From contig NZ_FQXM01000003.1 of assembly GCF_900129965.1 (NCBI RefSeq), forward strand, positions 186,001-250,000: DNA of 64,000 bases. The letters are read 5' to 3'. This DNA comes from Clostridium grantii DSM 8605. Its GTDB lineage: Bacteria; Bacillota; Clostridia; Clostridiales; Clostridiaceae. Position numbers and translations under genes: made by a program. Below the pieces are notes generated by a model. It saw only the letters and a list, made by a program, of their open reading frames with translations, made no database searches and had not been told where the DNA came from. Shown piece after piece: positions 26,611 through 36,332 of the stretch (the stretch's first letter is position 1; every line of letters starts with the position of its first letter).

Positions 26611-28107
26611 TTATTTGTCTAAGGAAAAATAAAATTTAACCCCTTTTTCTGTATTTTCCACCCCAAAAGTGCTTTTGTGTAGTTCTAGTATATTTTTAAC
26701 TATAGCGAGTCCTAAACCTGTACCTCCAAATTTTTTATTACCCGATTTATCTATTTTGTAAAATTTGTTCCATATTTTATTTTTTTCTTCTTCTGGTATA
26801 AAGCTTCCTTCATTCTCCACTTCAATAAATATCCGACTTTTATCATCTTTAATATTTACATATATATTTCCATCTTGTTGTGTATGTCTTATAGCATTTG
26901 TAAAAAAATTATTTATAACCCCTTCTATCCTTTGAATATCAGCTTTTACTAAAATCTCTTTTTCATAAAAATCAGTTATTAAATTTAATTTTTTATCATT
27001 TACTTGAGAAGTACTCATTTTTTTAATTATTTTGTTTATTAAAGGAATAATATCAAATTCCTCTATATGTAATTCTATATTTCCAGATTCATATTTGGAT
27101 AGTTGAAGCATATCCGCCACCATTACTTCCATTTTTCTTGCTTCATCTAGTATTACATCTATATAATAGTCTTTTTCCTCATCTTCAAATATTCCATCTT
27201 TAAATCCTTCTGCATACCCCTCAATAAGAGTTATTGGCGTTTTTAACTCATGAGAAATTGAAGCAATAAATTCTCTTCGCATTTTTTCTATTTTCTTTTC
27301 TTTTTCAATATCAATTTTTAATTTTTTATTGGATTTTTTCAAGGAATTTAATGCTAATTCTAAATTTGCTGATAAAAAATTCAAAGTTTCTGCCAATCTT
27401 CCAATTTCATCTTGGCTTGTAACTTCACATTTTTCTGAAAAGTCTAATCGTGACATTTTCTTTGCAGTTTTTGTTACTTTTCTCAAAGGTCTTGAAACCA
27501 TTCTTGAATAAATTATTGATAATATTAAACTAATTACAAAAGCAACTATATAAAAATACATATAAAAATCTGAAAGAGTTTCAATTGTATCACTAACTTC
27601 ATTTAAAGGAGTGATTGCAAATATTGTTTTCACTTGAATTCCATTCTTTTTTATGGAAGAAACACAAACTAAATGTTTAAAATCATAATTTTTATTATTT
27701 ACTGTATAAGTTATAATATCAGTAGCAGTTTTTAAATTATATGCATTATTTGAATCATTTCTCCATTTAGTTATTATTTCTTTAACATCATTTATTTTTG
27801 TTATATCATTTTTTTCATCATAATATTTTGTTATATAGCTCATGGTACCATCATTTTCTAATACTACAATCTTTGAATCCTCATTCTTTTCGAATTCATT
27901 GATTAAACCAATAGCTTTACTCCAATCGTCCACATAATTATAATATTGAAATTCAAATTTTTTAAGTTTTGTTTCAAACTCTGTGGTTTTTCTCCAAATA
28001 AAATATCTTTCGAAAAATAAAGATTGAAGTATTAATTGAGTTACTATAAATAAAAGAAAGAAAAATACAGTAACCATAAATAGCTTAAAGCTTATATTTT
28101 TTCTCAT
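26611..28107 (-). CDS. Sensor histidine kinase (HAMP, HisKA, HATPase)
   Basis: 498 aa. Two membrane helices (about residues 8-30 and 178-200) flank an extracellular sensing domain. HAMP at about 200-255. The HisKA domain is at FIASISHELKTPITLIEGYA with the phospho-His in SHELKTP. HATPase motifs are NAIRHT (N box), then EGSFIPEEE (degenerate G1) and FGGTGLGLAIV (G2). It shares an operon with the response regulator (0 bp gap). Signal unknown; close by on the other strand is the HtrA protease gene, so envelope stress is a reasonable guess only. Confidence 0.92.
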   Translation of the reverse strand: MRKNISFKLFMVTVFFFLLFIVTQLILQSLFFERYFIWRKTTEFETKLKKFEFQYYNYVDDWSKAIGLINEFEKNEDSKIVVLENDGTMSYITKYYDEKNDITKINDVKEIITKWRNDSNNAYNLKTATDIITYTVNNKNYDFKHLVCVSSIKKNGIQVKTIFAITPLNEVSDTIETLSDFYMYFYIVAFVISLILSIIYSRMVSRPLRKVTKTAKKMSRLDFSEKCEVTSQDEIGRLAETLNFLSANLELALNSLKKSNKKLKIDIEKEKKIEKMRREFIASISHELKTPITLIEGYAEGFKDGIFEDEEKDYYIDVILDEARKMEVMVADMLQLSKYESGNIELHIEEFDIIPLINKIIKKMSTSQVNDKKLNLITDFYEKEILVKADIQRIEGVINNFFTNAIRHTQQDGNIYVNIKDDKSRIFIEVENEGSFIPEEEKNKIWNKFYKIDKSGNKKFGGTGLGLAIVKNILELHKSTFGVENTEKGVKFYFSLDK

Positions 28108-28785
28108 TTATTTCACCTCGAATCTATAGCCACTACCCCTTATTGTTACAATATGTTCAGACATATCTCCCAACTTTTCTCTTAATCTTTTAACGTTAGT
28201 ATCTACAGTTCGAAGCCCTCCAAAATAATCAAAGCCCCAAACTTTATCAAGTATTGTGTCTCTAGATAAAGCAATACCAATATTCTTTGTAAAGAATATT
28301 AATAAATCATATTCTTTAGGGGATAAATTTATTATTTCATTATCCACACTTACTTCATGAGATAAATTATTAATTTCCAATTTATCATATTTTATTATTT
28401 CATCTATATTGATTTCATTTATAGTTGTTCTTTTTAACAGTGCTTTTATTTTGGCCACTAGCACTTTTGGACTAAAAGGCTTGGTAGCATAGTCATCTGC
28501 CCCTAGCTCATAGCCTAGTAATTTATCATCCTCTTCTGCTTTTGCAGTAAGTATTACTATAGGTACTTCTGATTCTTTTCTTATAGTTGTACACACTGTC
28601 CATCCATCCATGTAAGGCATCATTATATCTAGTACTATTAAGTCTACGCTGAACTCTTTAAATTTCTTTAAAGCTTCTACACCATTTTCTGCTTCGATGC
28701 ATTGATACCCTTCTTTGGTTAAATATGCTTTTATCAGCTTTCTAATTCTTTCTTCATCCTCAACTAATAATATAGTTTTATTCAA
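28108..28785 (-). CDS. OmpR-family response regulator
   Basis: About 225 aa. The receiver domain starts MNKTILLVEDEERIRKL, with the phospho-acceptor Asp in LIVLDIMMPYMDGW and the Lys in DYATKPF. The winged-helix DNA-binding domain spans about residues 130-225 (LSPKEYDLLIFFTKNIGIAL, GGLRTVDTNVKRLREKLGD). Start TTG 28785 is preferred because it is spaced correctly from GTGGGTG, the same motif that precedes the TTG start of the kinase at 62471; an ATG at 28830 would add 15 residues not expected in this family. Pairs with the adjoining kinase. Confidence 0.9.
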   Translation of the reverse strand: MNKTILLVEDEERIRKLIKAYLTKEGYQCIEAENGVEALKKFKEFSVDLIVLDIMMPYMDGWTVCTTIRKESEVPIVILTAKAEEDDKLLGYELGADDYATKPFSPKVLVAKIKALLKRTTINEINIDEIIKYDKLEINNLSHEVSVDNEIINLSPKEYDLLIFFTKNIGIALSRDTILDKVWGFDYFGGLRTVDTNVKRLREKLGDMSEHIVTIRGSGYRFEVK

Positions 28786-29050
28786 TTTATAACACCCACT
28801 TTTATCACAGTCTTTTTTTAATTTTACCATATTCCTTTATCAGTTCACAGTGTTTTAGCTTGATAGATGAATCAATTTTTACTTCGTTCAAAAATAGTTT
28901 TCATATTCATAATATTTCTGTCAACAAATTGTCACACAAAGAACTTAATATATTAATATAACATAAGGATATATAAAGTATACTTTTGAAATGTTTTACT
29001 TTTTATGTCATAATAAACTTATATAATGTATCAAATAGGAGGCATTAATT

Positions 29051-30292
29051 ATGAACGAAAATTACAATGAAAATTACAACGAAAACTCTAGTGAAATGGT
29101 AAATGAAACTACTTTATCTCTTAGTACTCAAACTGAAGAAAATACTATTTCAGCGACTAAACACAATAAAACAAAAACTAAAAAAAGTGGCTTTGTCCAT
29201 TACATAGTTTTTGGTTTAATATGTTCTATGTTAGGCGGAGTAGTTTCAGCTGGTGCTACTATGTATTTTTACCCTCAACTTAACCCTAATGTTGTTTCAA
29301 ATAACTCAATTAACAATACTACTCCAAAATCTACAACATCATCTGCAACCTCAACAAACTATATACCTTTATCCGTTTCCAATATAGCTCAACAAGTTGG
29401 ACCTGCTGTAGTAGGTGTTTCTACCACTTCTTCTTCAGCTTTTGATGGATTTGGGTTTCCTAATCAAGGTGGATTTGGTTCTGGTATAATTTTTAGTGAA
29501 GAAGGATATATCCTTACTAACTATCATGTTGTAGCTGGTGCTAAAGAAATAAACGTTATTTTTAACACCACAAGCGATAGTGATAATGAGAAAACTCAAC
29601 ATGCTGCTAAAATTGTTAATTATAATGAAGAGCTAGATGTGGCAGTTATTAAACTTGAGGATAATGTAACTGTACCTGCCGTTGCACAATTCGGTGATTC
29701 TAGTAATCTATTAGTAGGAGATCCTGTAGTTGCAATTGGAAATCCTTTAGGTGAAGAATTTCTTGGCACAATAACCTCTGGTATTGTAAGTGCTTTAGAC
29801 AGAGAAGTTACTGATGAGAATAGCAAAACTCAAAAATATATTCAAACAGATGCTGCAATAAATGCTGGAAATAGTGGTGGCGCTTTAGTTAATATTTATG
29901 GCCAAGTTATAGGAATAAATAGTGCAAAAATAGGTGGTACCAATGTAGAAGGTTTAGGCTTTGCAATACCTATAAACGATATAGAACCTTTACTTGAAGA
30001 TTTATTAAAACCTATAATAACTCTTGGAATATCAGTTAGAGAAATCACTGAAGAAATGTCTAAAAAATATAATTACCCTGTTGGTATTTATGTTCATGAG
30101 GTTTCTGAATTTAGCGCTGCAGAAGTTGCAGGACTTAAAAATGGTGATGTTATAGTTGGTTTTGACGGAAAAGATATCAAAACTTTAGATGAATTAAATA
30201 AAATCAAACAAAGTCACGCCATAGGTGATGATATTGAAATAAAAGTATCAAGAGATGGAGAAATTAAAACTTTAACACTTAAATTAAAATAA
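29051..30292 (+). CDS. htrA: HtrA/DegP-like serine protease with PDZ domain
   Basis: 413 aa. N-terminal cytoplasmic Asn-rich stretch, one membrane helix (about residues 45-70, HYIVFGLICSMLGGVVSAGA), then a trypsin-like domain with triad His in TNYHVVAGAK, Asp in ELDVAVIKLE and Ser in AAINAGNSGGALV. C-terminal PDZ at about 325-413 (SEFSAAEVAGLKNGDVIVGF). Surface-facing quality-control protease. Strong SD AGGAGG; TATAAT at 29022-29027 is the likely -10. Divergent from the two-component operon. Confidence 0.93.
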   Translation: MNENYNENYNENSSEMVNETTLSLSTQTEENTISATKHNKTKTKKSGFVHYIVFGLICSMLGGVVSAGATMYFYPQLNPNVVSNNSINNTTPKSTTSSATSTNYIPLSVSNIAQQVGPAVVGVSTTSSSAFDGFGFPNQGGFGSGIIFSEEGYILTNYHVVAGAKEINVIFNTTSDSDNEKTQHAAKIVNYNEELDVAVIKLEDNVTVPAVAQFGDSSNLLVGDPVVAIGNPLGEEFLGTITSGIVSALDREVTDENSKTQKYIQTDAAINAGNSGGALVNIYGQVIGINSAKIGGTNVEGLGFAIPINDIEPLLEDLLKPIITLGISVREITEEMSKKYNYPVGIYVHEVSEFSAAEVAGLKNGDVIVGFDGKDIKTLDELNKIKQSHAIGDDIEIKVSRDGEIKTLTLKLK

Positions 30293-30308
30293 TAAAATAA
30301 TAATTTTT

Positions 30309-30351
30309 AAAAGAACTTATAAAAGTTGATTTAAACTTTTTAAGTTCTTTT
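30309..30351. terminator. Bidirectional terminator between htrA and the ArsA-like gene
   Basis: Perfect 11-bp stem AAAAGAACTTA / TAAGTTCTTTT with T runs on both sides, between convergent genes. Confidence 0.8.
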
Positions 30352-30356
30352 ATTTT

Positions 30357-31280
30357 TTAAAAAAATTCCGCTATTTCCTTTATATTTGTTGCTCTCATAT
30401 CTGAATTTAACATAGGTAGTTTAACTAAATTTTTTCCTTTGAAAGATTCACTAATTTCTTTCAAATACCCTTCTTCTTGATTTTTTTTATTTTTAAAAAA
30501 TTCATCACTTATATCTTCTGGTAGAATTCTATTTATTACTAAAGTATCCACATGAATCTTATATTTTTCTAATGTGTCTACTGCTTTTTTCGTTTCTTCA
30601 ATAGGCAATTTTTCTGCATTTAAAACAAAAATAAAACTCATTTTTTTATCATCTATCAATATTTTTTTTGCTTTATTCACATTATCTAATCTTTTCTTTA
30701 AAATAGTTACAACTGCATCCTCTTCTATATCTTTTTTATTTTTCTTTCCTGCATTTTTAGCCATTTGCATTAACCCTAAAGCTTTTCTTCTTTTACCAAT
30801 AAGAGTTTCAAGCCAAGCTCCTAACAATTCTGGAAGGGAAATAAGTCTTATTGTATGTCCAGTTGGTGCAGTATCAAATATGATTTGATCATATTCTTCA
30901 TATTTTTCATTAATGATTTCAATCATTTTATCAAAAAGAGCTGCCTCTTCTGTTCCTGGTGAAACGGCTGCGGCATCAATCTGCTTTTTTATTTCTTTTA
31001 CTATAATAGGACTTACCACTGTTTTTAAATTAGCTCTTACTCCTTCCATATATTTTTTACTTTCATATTCCCCATCTACTTCCAAAGCATCTAAATTATT
31101 TTGAAGATTTATAATTTCTTTACCGATATTTCTTTCAAATATGTGTGTTGTAGAATGTGCTGGGTCTGTAGATACAAGAAGTGTTTTTTTACCCCTGTTA
31201 GCGCTAGCTACTGCAAAAGCTGCTGAGCATGTAGTTTTTCCTACTCCACCTTTTCCTCCGAAGAATACTATTTTGTTCAT
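30357..31280 (-). CDS. ArsA/Get3-family ATPase
   Basis: 307 aa, single ATPase domain. P-loop KGGVGKTT in FFGGKGGVGKTTCSAAFAVA (deviant Walker A with the signature Lys), switch I STDPAHSTTHIF, FDTAPTGHTIRLISLPELLG (the ArsA/Get3 DTAPTGH motif) and VLNAEKLPIEETKK. No arsenite efflux permease or arsR lies nearby, so arsenic extrusion is unlikely; Get3-like targeting of membrane proteins or another maturation role is as likely. It is 24 bp downstream of a small gene of the type often paired with such ATPases. Confidence 0.88.
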   Translation of the reverse strand: MNKIVFFGGKGGVGKTTCSAAFAVASANRGKKTLLVSTDPAHSTTHIFERNIGKEIINLQNNLDALEVDGEYESKKYMEGVRANLKTVVSPIIVKEIKKQIDAAAVSPGTEEAALFDKMIEIINEKYEEYDQIIFDTAPTGHTIRLISLPELLGAWLETLIGKRRKALGLMQMAKNAGKKNKKDIEEDAVVTILKKRLDNVNKAKKILIDDKKMSFIFVLNAEKLPIEETKKAVDTLEKYKIHVDTLVINRILPEDISDEFFKNKKNQEEGYLKEISESFKGKNLVKLPMLNSDMRATNIKEIAEFF

Positions 31281-31304
31281 GAATTTTCTCCTTCCAATAT
31301 AATC

Positions 31305-31604
31305 TTATGCGTCTAAATCATAATCTCCCCAACGCTCACCCCATACTGATTTTCTATCTAACATCCTTTTTTGCCAATGTTCCAAATCATCTGCAATATA
31401 AGGTAGAATTTCAAGGGTATAATATGAAGTTGGGATAGGCAAACCTAGTAAATCTCCATAGCAAAGTAAAACAAAATTATCCATTTCATTGTGAGCTTCT
31501 TTTTCTAATATAGCACTTGACTTTCTATTAAAATCAGAGGCTGCTCCTAAAAACAACTTTAAATCCACGAAAAATTTCTTGAAAGTATATTTTTCTTCTG
31601 ACAA
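31305..31604 (-). CDS. Small protein paired with ArsA-like ATPase (cory-CC-star-like)
   Basis: 99 aa, soluble, no signal peptide. The core NFVLLCYGDLLGLPIPTSYY followed by TLEILPYIADDLEHWQKRM resembles the LLG.P.P..YYTLE.LPY....EWH.RM pattern of the small cory-CC-star family that sits next to ArsA-like ATPases. The name comes from a terminal Cys-Cys, which this protein lacks (it ends GDYDLDA). The identification comes from remembered family pattern plus gene order, so it is moderate. Probably co-transcribed with the ATPase and possibly its substrate adaptor. Confidence 0.6.
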   Translation of the reverse strand: MSEEKYTFKKFFVDLKLFLGAASDFNRKSSAILEKEAHNEMDNFVLLCYGDLLGLPIPTSYYTLEILPYIADDLEHWQKRMLDRKSVWGERWGDYDLDA

Positions 31605-31627
31605 TAAAAAAACTCCCTTTCCTTATT

Positions 31628-31669
31628 AAATAATAAAGCTAACGCAAAATTACGTTAGCTTTATTATTT
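31628..31669. terminator. Terminator after cstA
   Basis: Perfect 17-bp stem AAATAATAAAGCTAACG with its complement (31628-31644 and 31653-31669), 26 bp past the cstA stop. On the minus strand it closes cstA; it also lies just upstream of the small ArsA-partner gene. Confidence 0.85.
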
Positions 31670-31695
31670 GCATTTTTTATATACTTAAACCAAAA

Positions 31696-33297
31696 CTATT
31701 CGTCTTTTAGTGCTTTAATACCTTCTGCTATTAATACAAAAGATAATCCCAATAATGCCACTGCTATAATTATAAGCACAATATTTGCTGCAAAACCTGC
31801 AGTTATTTTAGTATATATTAGTATAACTAAAGCAACTATTGTTACCGCAAACATGAATACAGTAGGAATTGTTGCCATTCTATACTCTTTTCCACTCTTT
31901 TTCAAGAAAACAGCAAGTGAAAGTAAAGCTAATGCAGCTAACAATTGATTTGCTGATCCAAATATAGGCCATACCGCTGCCCATCCTTTAAATGTTAAAG
32001 CTCCACCTAATACAACAGTAATGATTGTTGCAACATATTTATTTGTAAATGGAGATTCTTTTCCACTACCATTATCCAACATTTCTTGGAAAATAAATCT
32101 TCCAAGTCTTGTTGCAGTATCTAGAGATGTTAATGCAAAAGCTGAAATAGCTAAAGCTGTGAAACTTTTACCTGTTTCAAATGGCAATCCAAAACTTGTC
32201 ATAAAATCACCAAGACCTGATGAGAATACATTAACAGCTCCGCCAGCACTTAATAGCTCTTTTAATTTATCTCCACCAATATATGCAGCAGTGATAATTG
32301 CTAAAGTAGCTAGTACACCTTCTATCAGCATAGAACCAAAACCAATAATCTTTATATCTTTTTCGCTATCTATTTGTTTAGATGTTGTTCCTGATCCAAC
32401 TAATGAGTGGAATCCTGAAATGGCACCACAAGCAACAGTTACAAAAAGCATTGGGAATAACAAATTACCTTTTCCTAAATTAAAAGATGTTACAGCTGGT
32501 AATTCTATTGTTGGGTGCATAAGAACAACACCTATTGCTCCCCCTAATAACATTGCATATAATAAAAATGAGTTCAAATAATCTCTTGGTTGTAATAATA
32601 TCCAAACTGGCGCAATAGATGCTATTGCGATATAAACTAATAAAATAATTACCCATACGTTATAAGATAATGATAATGGGAACATTATTCCTAACCAAAT
32701 ACATACAAATAATAAAACTACTCCAATAACGGAACTTAATAAAAGTCCAGCGCCTTTTCTATAAACTAAAAATCCAAAAGCAACCGCTAAAGCCATAAAT
32801 AATAATGAAGATGTAGCTGCTGAAGGTACTGCTGTAAATGTACTAGCACATATAGATGTAAATGCTGCAATTACAAGTAATAATGTAAGCCAAGCAAACA
32901 ATGAGAAAAGATTTTTACCTTTTCTACCCATACTTACACCTATAACTTCTCCAACTGATTTCCCATCATGTCTTACTGATGCAAAAAGAGAACCCATATC
33001 ATGAACTCCACCAAAGAAAATACTTCCTATGATTATCCATAACATAACAGGTAGCCATCCAAAAACTGCTGCCCCAATTGGACCAACAATAGGACCCGCA
33101 CCAGCTATTGATGAAAAATGGTGTCCAAGTAAAACTGGAGCTTTTGCTGGAACATAATCTACACCGTCAGTTCTAGTGTGAGCTGGTGTAGGTCTTTTAT
33201 CGTCAATTCCCCACTTCTTGCATAGCCAACTACCATAAGTAGCATATGCTATAACAAAACATACAATAGAAACAAAAATAAGTACTAAAGAATTCAT
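31696..33297 (-). CDS. cstA: Carbon starvation protein A family transporter
   Basis: 533 aa, about 14-16 membrane helices. KWGIDDKRPTPAHTRTDGVD followed by YVPAKAPVLLGHHFSSIAGA and GPIVGPIGAAVFGWLPVMLW is the CstA signature; GFHSLVGSGTTSKQI is a second conserved motif. Family members import peptides or pyruvate during carbon limitation. Shorter than E. coli CstA (701 aa), as usual for the Firmicute type. SD AAGGAGG before the ATG. Confidence 0.93.
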   Translation of the reverse strand: MNSLVLIFVSIVCFVIAYATYGSWLCKKWGIDDKRPTPAHTRTDGVDYVPAKAPVLLGHHFSSIAGAGPIVGPIGAAVFGWLPVMLWIIIGSIFFGGVHDMGSLFASVRHDGKSVGEVIGVSMGRKGKNLFSLFAWLTLLLVIAAFTSICASTFTAVPSAATSSLLFMALAVAFGFLVYRKGAGLLLSSVIGVVLLFVCIWLGIMFPLSLSYNVWVIILLVYIAIASIAPVWILLQPRDYLNSFLLYAMLLGGAIGVVLMHPTIELPAVTSFNLGKGNLLFPMLFVTVACGAISGFHSLVGSGTTSKQIDSEKDIKIIGFGSMLIEGVLATLAIITAAYIGGDKLKELLSAGGAVNVFSSGLGDFMTSFGLPFETGKSFTALAISAFALTSLDTATRLGRFIFQEMLDNGSGKESPFTNKYVATIITVVLGGALTFKGWAAVWPIFGSANQLLAALALLSLAVFLKKSGKEYRMATIPTVFMFAVTIVALVILIYTKITAGFAANIVLIIIAVALLGLSFVLIAEGIKALKDE

Positions 33298-33356
33298 AAT
33301 AAACCTCCTTGAATTTTTTTATAAAAATTTAGATTCAGTAAAATCTAAATTGTTAT

Positions 33357-33860
33357 CTAGTTGTTAAATAAAAATTTTTTTCCGTCTTTTTTCCCAAACT
33401 TATTTGTATAAATTTCATTGGTATTTAAATCAATTACAATAAGTCTGGTATTCATCCATCCATTAAAACCAAAATTAAAATTCTTGAACAACTTAAAACT
33501 CTTTGTTTCTTTTATTATTTCTTCAGTTAACCCTCCCGATATAGTAAAAATAACATTAATTATGCTACTCATATGTTCTTTATCTAATTGCAATAATTCA
33601 TTTGTATTATTTAATATATATTCTTTTATTTCCCTGGAAAATCCTTTATGTATAGATTGGTTTATGTTTTTATAAAATACATATTCATTGCTTTTATATG
33701 CATAAATTTCAGCTTTTTTTGATAGCATATACTTTGCATTCCTGGAATTAAAATTTGCATAAATATCAAATTTATTGTTTATTAACTCCTTGTCCAAAGA
33801 AACATCAAAATAAGCTTCCAGGCTATCTTTTAATTTAGACTTATATTCTAATGAATTCAT
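33357..33860 (-). CDS. Uncharacterised protein
   Basis: About 167 aa, soluble, no signal peptide. Rich in Lys/Asn/Tyr; C-terminal segment NFGFNGWMNTRLIVIDLNTN looks like a compact beta domain. I do not recognise the family. The start at 33860 is favoured by GGGGG about 9 bases upstream; an ATG at 33896 would add 12 residues without an SD. It stands alone downstream of nothing obvious and ends 60 bp before the start of the CstA gene's upstream region, on the same strand, so it may precede cstA in a loose unit. Confidence 0.65.
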   Translation of the reverse strand: MNSLEYKSKLKDSLEAYFDVSLDKELINNKFDIYANFNSRNAKYMLSKKAEIYAYKSNEYVFYKNINQSIHKGFSREIKEYILNNTNELLQLDKEHMSSIINVIFTISGGLTEEIIKETKSFKLFKNFNFGFNGWMNTRLIVIDLNTNEIYTNKFGKKDGKKFLFNN

Positions 33861-33896
33861 AGATACTATACCCCCACATTTTGTAAATGTTATCAT

Positions 33897-34246
33897 TTTA
33901 ATTTATCATATTTTATTAATATGTCGGTAAATTTATATTATGAATTTAATTTTCACTAAATTTATGATTAATTATTCATATAAAATTTCACCAAACTACA
34001 TTTACATTATACATTATTAGAAATACAATAACAATATAATTTGTTCATTTTTTGTTAATACTTTCTTTTTTCTTTTACCAAATATCTAGCTTGTAATATC
34101 CCTGAAATTTAATTATGACTTTTTATTAAAAAGTGTATACTTATTTTTTTTTTTATACTATACTTTATTTGTATAGCATATATTTTAATTGTTTATCATA
34201 TTTGTCATTAATTGACGAATATATATTTTTATCTAAGGGGGATTCC
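33897..34246. other. Intergenic region before fbp
   Basis: About 350 bp of very AT-rich divergent spacer holding the promoters of the unknown gene and fbp. An inverted repeat CTATAC / GTATAG (around 34156-34176) lies about 75 bp before the fbp start and could be an operator. No small ORF seen. Confidence 0.4.
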
Positions 34247-36250
34247 ATGACTTATTTCGACGAAAAGAACCTTGAAGCAATCATTTCAGATTTAAGATAC
34301 TTAGAACTATTATCATCCAAGTATCCCAGTATTTCAGCTGCTTCAACTGAAATAATTAATCTTCAAGCAATATTAAACTTACCTCAAAGTACTGAACATT
34401 TTATCAGCGATATTCATGGTGAGTACGAATCATTTACACATATGCTAAAAAATGCTTCTGGAGTTATCAAAAGAAAAATAAATGAAGTTTTTGGAAATTC
34501 ATTAAGAGAAAGCGAAAAAAAGACCCTTATAACACTTATATATTATCCTGAAGAAAAATTGAGTCTTATAAAAGAAAATGAAAATGAAATATCAGATTGG
34601 TATAAAATCACTCTTCATAGGTTAATCGATATTTGTAGAATAGTTTCTTCTAAGTATACTAGATCAAAAGTTAGAAAAGCACTTCCCACTGATTTTGCTT
34701 ATATCATTGAAGAATTACTTCATGAAAGAGATGAAAAAATGGATAAGCAGAAATATTATAATGGAATAATTGATACCATTATCGATATTGATAGAGCGGA
34801 TGAATTTATTATAGCTATAGCCTCTGTTATTAAACGCTTAGTAGTTGAACGTCTTCATATAGTTGGAGATATTTATGACAGAGGACCTGGTGCGGAAATC
34901 ATAGTTGAAGAGCTTATGAATCATCATTCTGTAGATATACAGTGGGGAAATCATGATTTATTATGGATGGCCGCTGCTGCTGGAAATCTTAGTTGTATTG
35001 CAAATGTACTTAGAAATTCTTTAAGATATGGAAATTTAAGAACTTTGGAAGATGGTTATGGTATTAATCTACTTCCACTAGCTACTTTTGCCATGGAAAT
35101 TTATGATGAAGATTCTTGTACAAATTACATACCTCATAATCCAACCAAGAAATTCACTAAAAAAGAAAAAAAACTTCTTTCTAAAATGCATAAAGCCATA
35201 ACCATTATCCAATTTAAGTTAGAAGGTCAAATTATAAAGAATCATCCTGAATTCAATATGGATGATAGATTGTTATTGGATAAAATTGATTTAGAAAAAT
35301 CAACAGTTTTGTTGAATAATATGGAATACCCAATAAAAGATAATTTTCTTCCTACATTAAATAAAGATAATCCTTATGAGTTAACTATTGAAGAAGAACT
35401 TTTAATAAAAAAATTAAAACATTCATTTCTTAATAGCGAAAAACTTCAAAGACATATTAGATTTCTTTATAGCAAAGGTAGCATGTACTTAATTCATAAT
35501 TCAAATTTACTTTTTCATGGCTGTATCCCTTTAAATGAGGATGGCAGTTTTAAAAAGGTTATTATTGACGGTGATTATTATAAAGGTAAAGACTTACTTG
35601 AAAAATATGATTCAATTGCTCGAGAAGCTTATTTCTTTAAAGATGATATTGTATCTCAACATAAAGCTATGGACTTGATTTGGTATTTGTGGTGTGGGAC
35701 AGATTCGCCTCAATTTGGAAAAGATAAAATGACCACTTTTGAGCGCTATTTTATCGCTGATACAAAAACCCATCACGAAAAGCTAGGGCTTTATTATACT
35801 TATAGAAATGAAGAAAGTTTTGCCAAAAGACTTTTGTCCGAGTTTAACTTAAACCCTGATAAATCTCATATAATTAATGGTCATGTGCCCGTTAAATCTA
35901 TTGATGGTGAAAGCGCAATTAAAGCTGGTGGAAGATTATTAGCCATAGATGGAGGTTTTTGCAAAGCCTATCAACCTGAAACCGGAATTGCTGGCTATAC
36001 TTTAGTTCATAATTCTTATGGTCTTTTATTAATTTCTCATGAACCTTTTGACTCCATTCAAAAAGCAATCCATGAAGATAAAGACATAATTTCTTCTGCT
36101 ATCATATTAGAGAGAACTCCTATGAGAAAAAGAGTTATGGATACAGATAAAGGAAAAGAACTACAAAAAAGCATCAAAGAAATCGAAATGCTTTTAATTG
36201 CTTATAGAAATGGGTTAATTAAAGAGCCTGGAGCTTTAAAAAATAATTAA
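34247..36250 (+). CDS. fbp: Fructose-1,6-bisphosphatase, class III
   Basis: About 667 aa, cytoplasmic. Calcineurin-like metallophosphatase core: HFISDIHGEYESF, VGDIYDRGPGAEIIVEELMN, IQWGNHDLLWMAAAAGN and IINGHVPVK are the metal-binding motifs. Length agrees with Firmicute class III enzymes. Gluconeogenic removal of the C1 phosphate. The start is at 34247 (AAGGGGG 6 bases upstream), since an upstream ATG at 34133 would add a hydrophobic Tyr/Phe-rich stretch without SD. Confidence 0.94.
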   Translation: MTYFDEKNLEAIISDLRYLELLSSKYPSISAASTEIINLQAILNLPQSTEHFISDIHGEYESFTHMLKNASGVIKRKINEVFGNSLRESEKKTLITLIYYPEEKLSLIKENENEISDWYKITLHRLIDICRIVSSKYTRSKVRKALPTDFAYIIEELLHERDEKMDKQKYYNGIIDTIIDIDRADEFIIAIASVIKRLVVERLHIVGDIYDRGPGAEIIVEELMNHHSVDIQWGNHDLLWMAAAAGNLSCIANVLRNSLRYGNLRTLEDGYGINLLPLATFAMEIYDEDSCTNYIPHNPTKKFTKKEKKLLSKMHKAITIIQFKLEGQIIKNHPEFNMDDRLLLDKIDLEKSTVLLNNMEYPIKDNFLPTLNKDNPYELTIEEELLIKKLKHSFLNSEKLQRHIRFLYSKGSMYLIHNSNLLFHGCIPLNEDGSFKKVIIDGDYYKGKDLLEKYDSIAREAYFFKDDIVSQHKAMDLIWYLWCGTDSPQFGKDKMTTFERYFIADTKTHHEKLGLYYTYRNEESFAKRLLSEFNLNPDKSHIINGHVPVKSIDGESAIKAGGRLLAIDGGFCKAYQPETGIAGYTLVHNSYGLLLISHEPFDSIQKAIHEDKDIISSAIILERTPMRKRVMDTDKGKELQKSIKEIEMLLIAYRNGLIKEPGALKNN

Positions 36251-36262
36251 CAGTTTTAATAT

Positions 36263-36314
36263 CAGTGGACAGTTTAGGATTAAAAGATAACCCAATTTGA
36301 CTGTCCACTGTTTT
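36263..36314. terminator. Hairpin between fbp and pflB
   Basis: Perfect 10-bp stem CAGTGGACAG / CTGTCCACTG (36263-36272 and 36301-36310) followed by TTTT, between convergent genes. The arm sequence also resembles the small CAGTGAACAG intergenic repeats near 43400. Confidence 0.6.
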
Positions 36315-36332
36315 AGCTAAACATTTCAGTTT

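Noticed and set aside
30357..31280. Arsenite efflux ATPase
   Set aside because: The ATPase is ArsA-like, but no arsenite permease or ars regulator is nearby, so a resistance role was not assigned.
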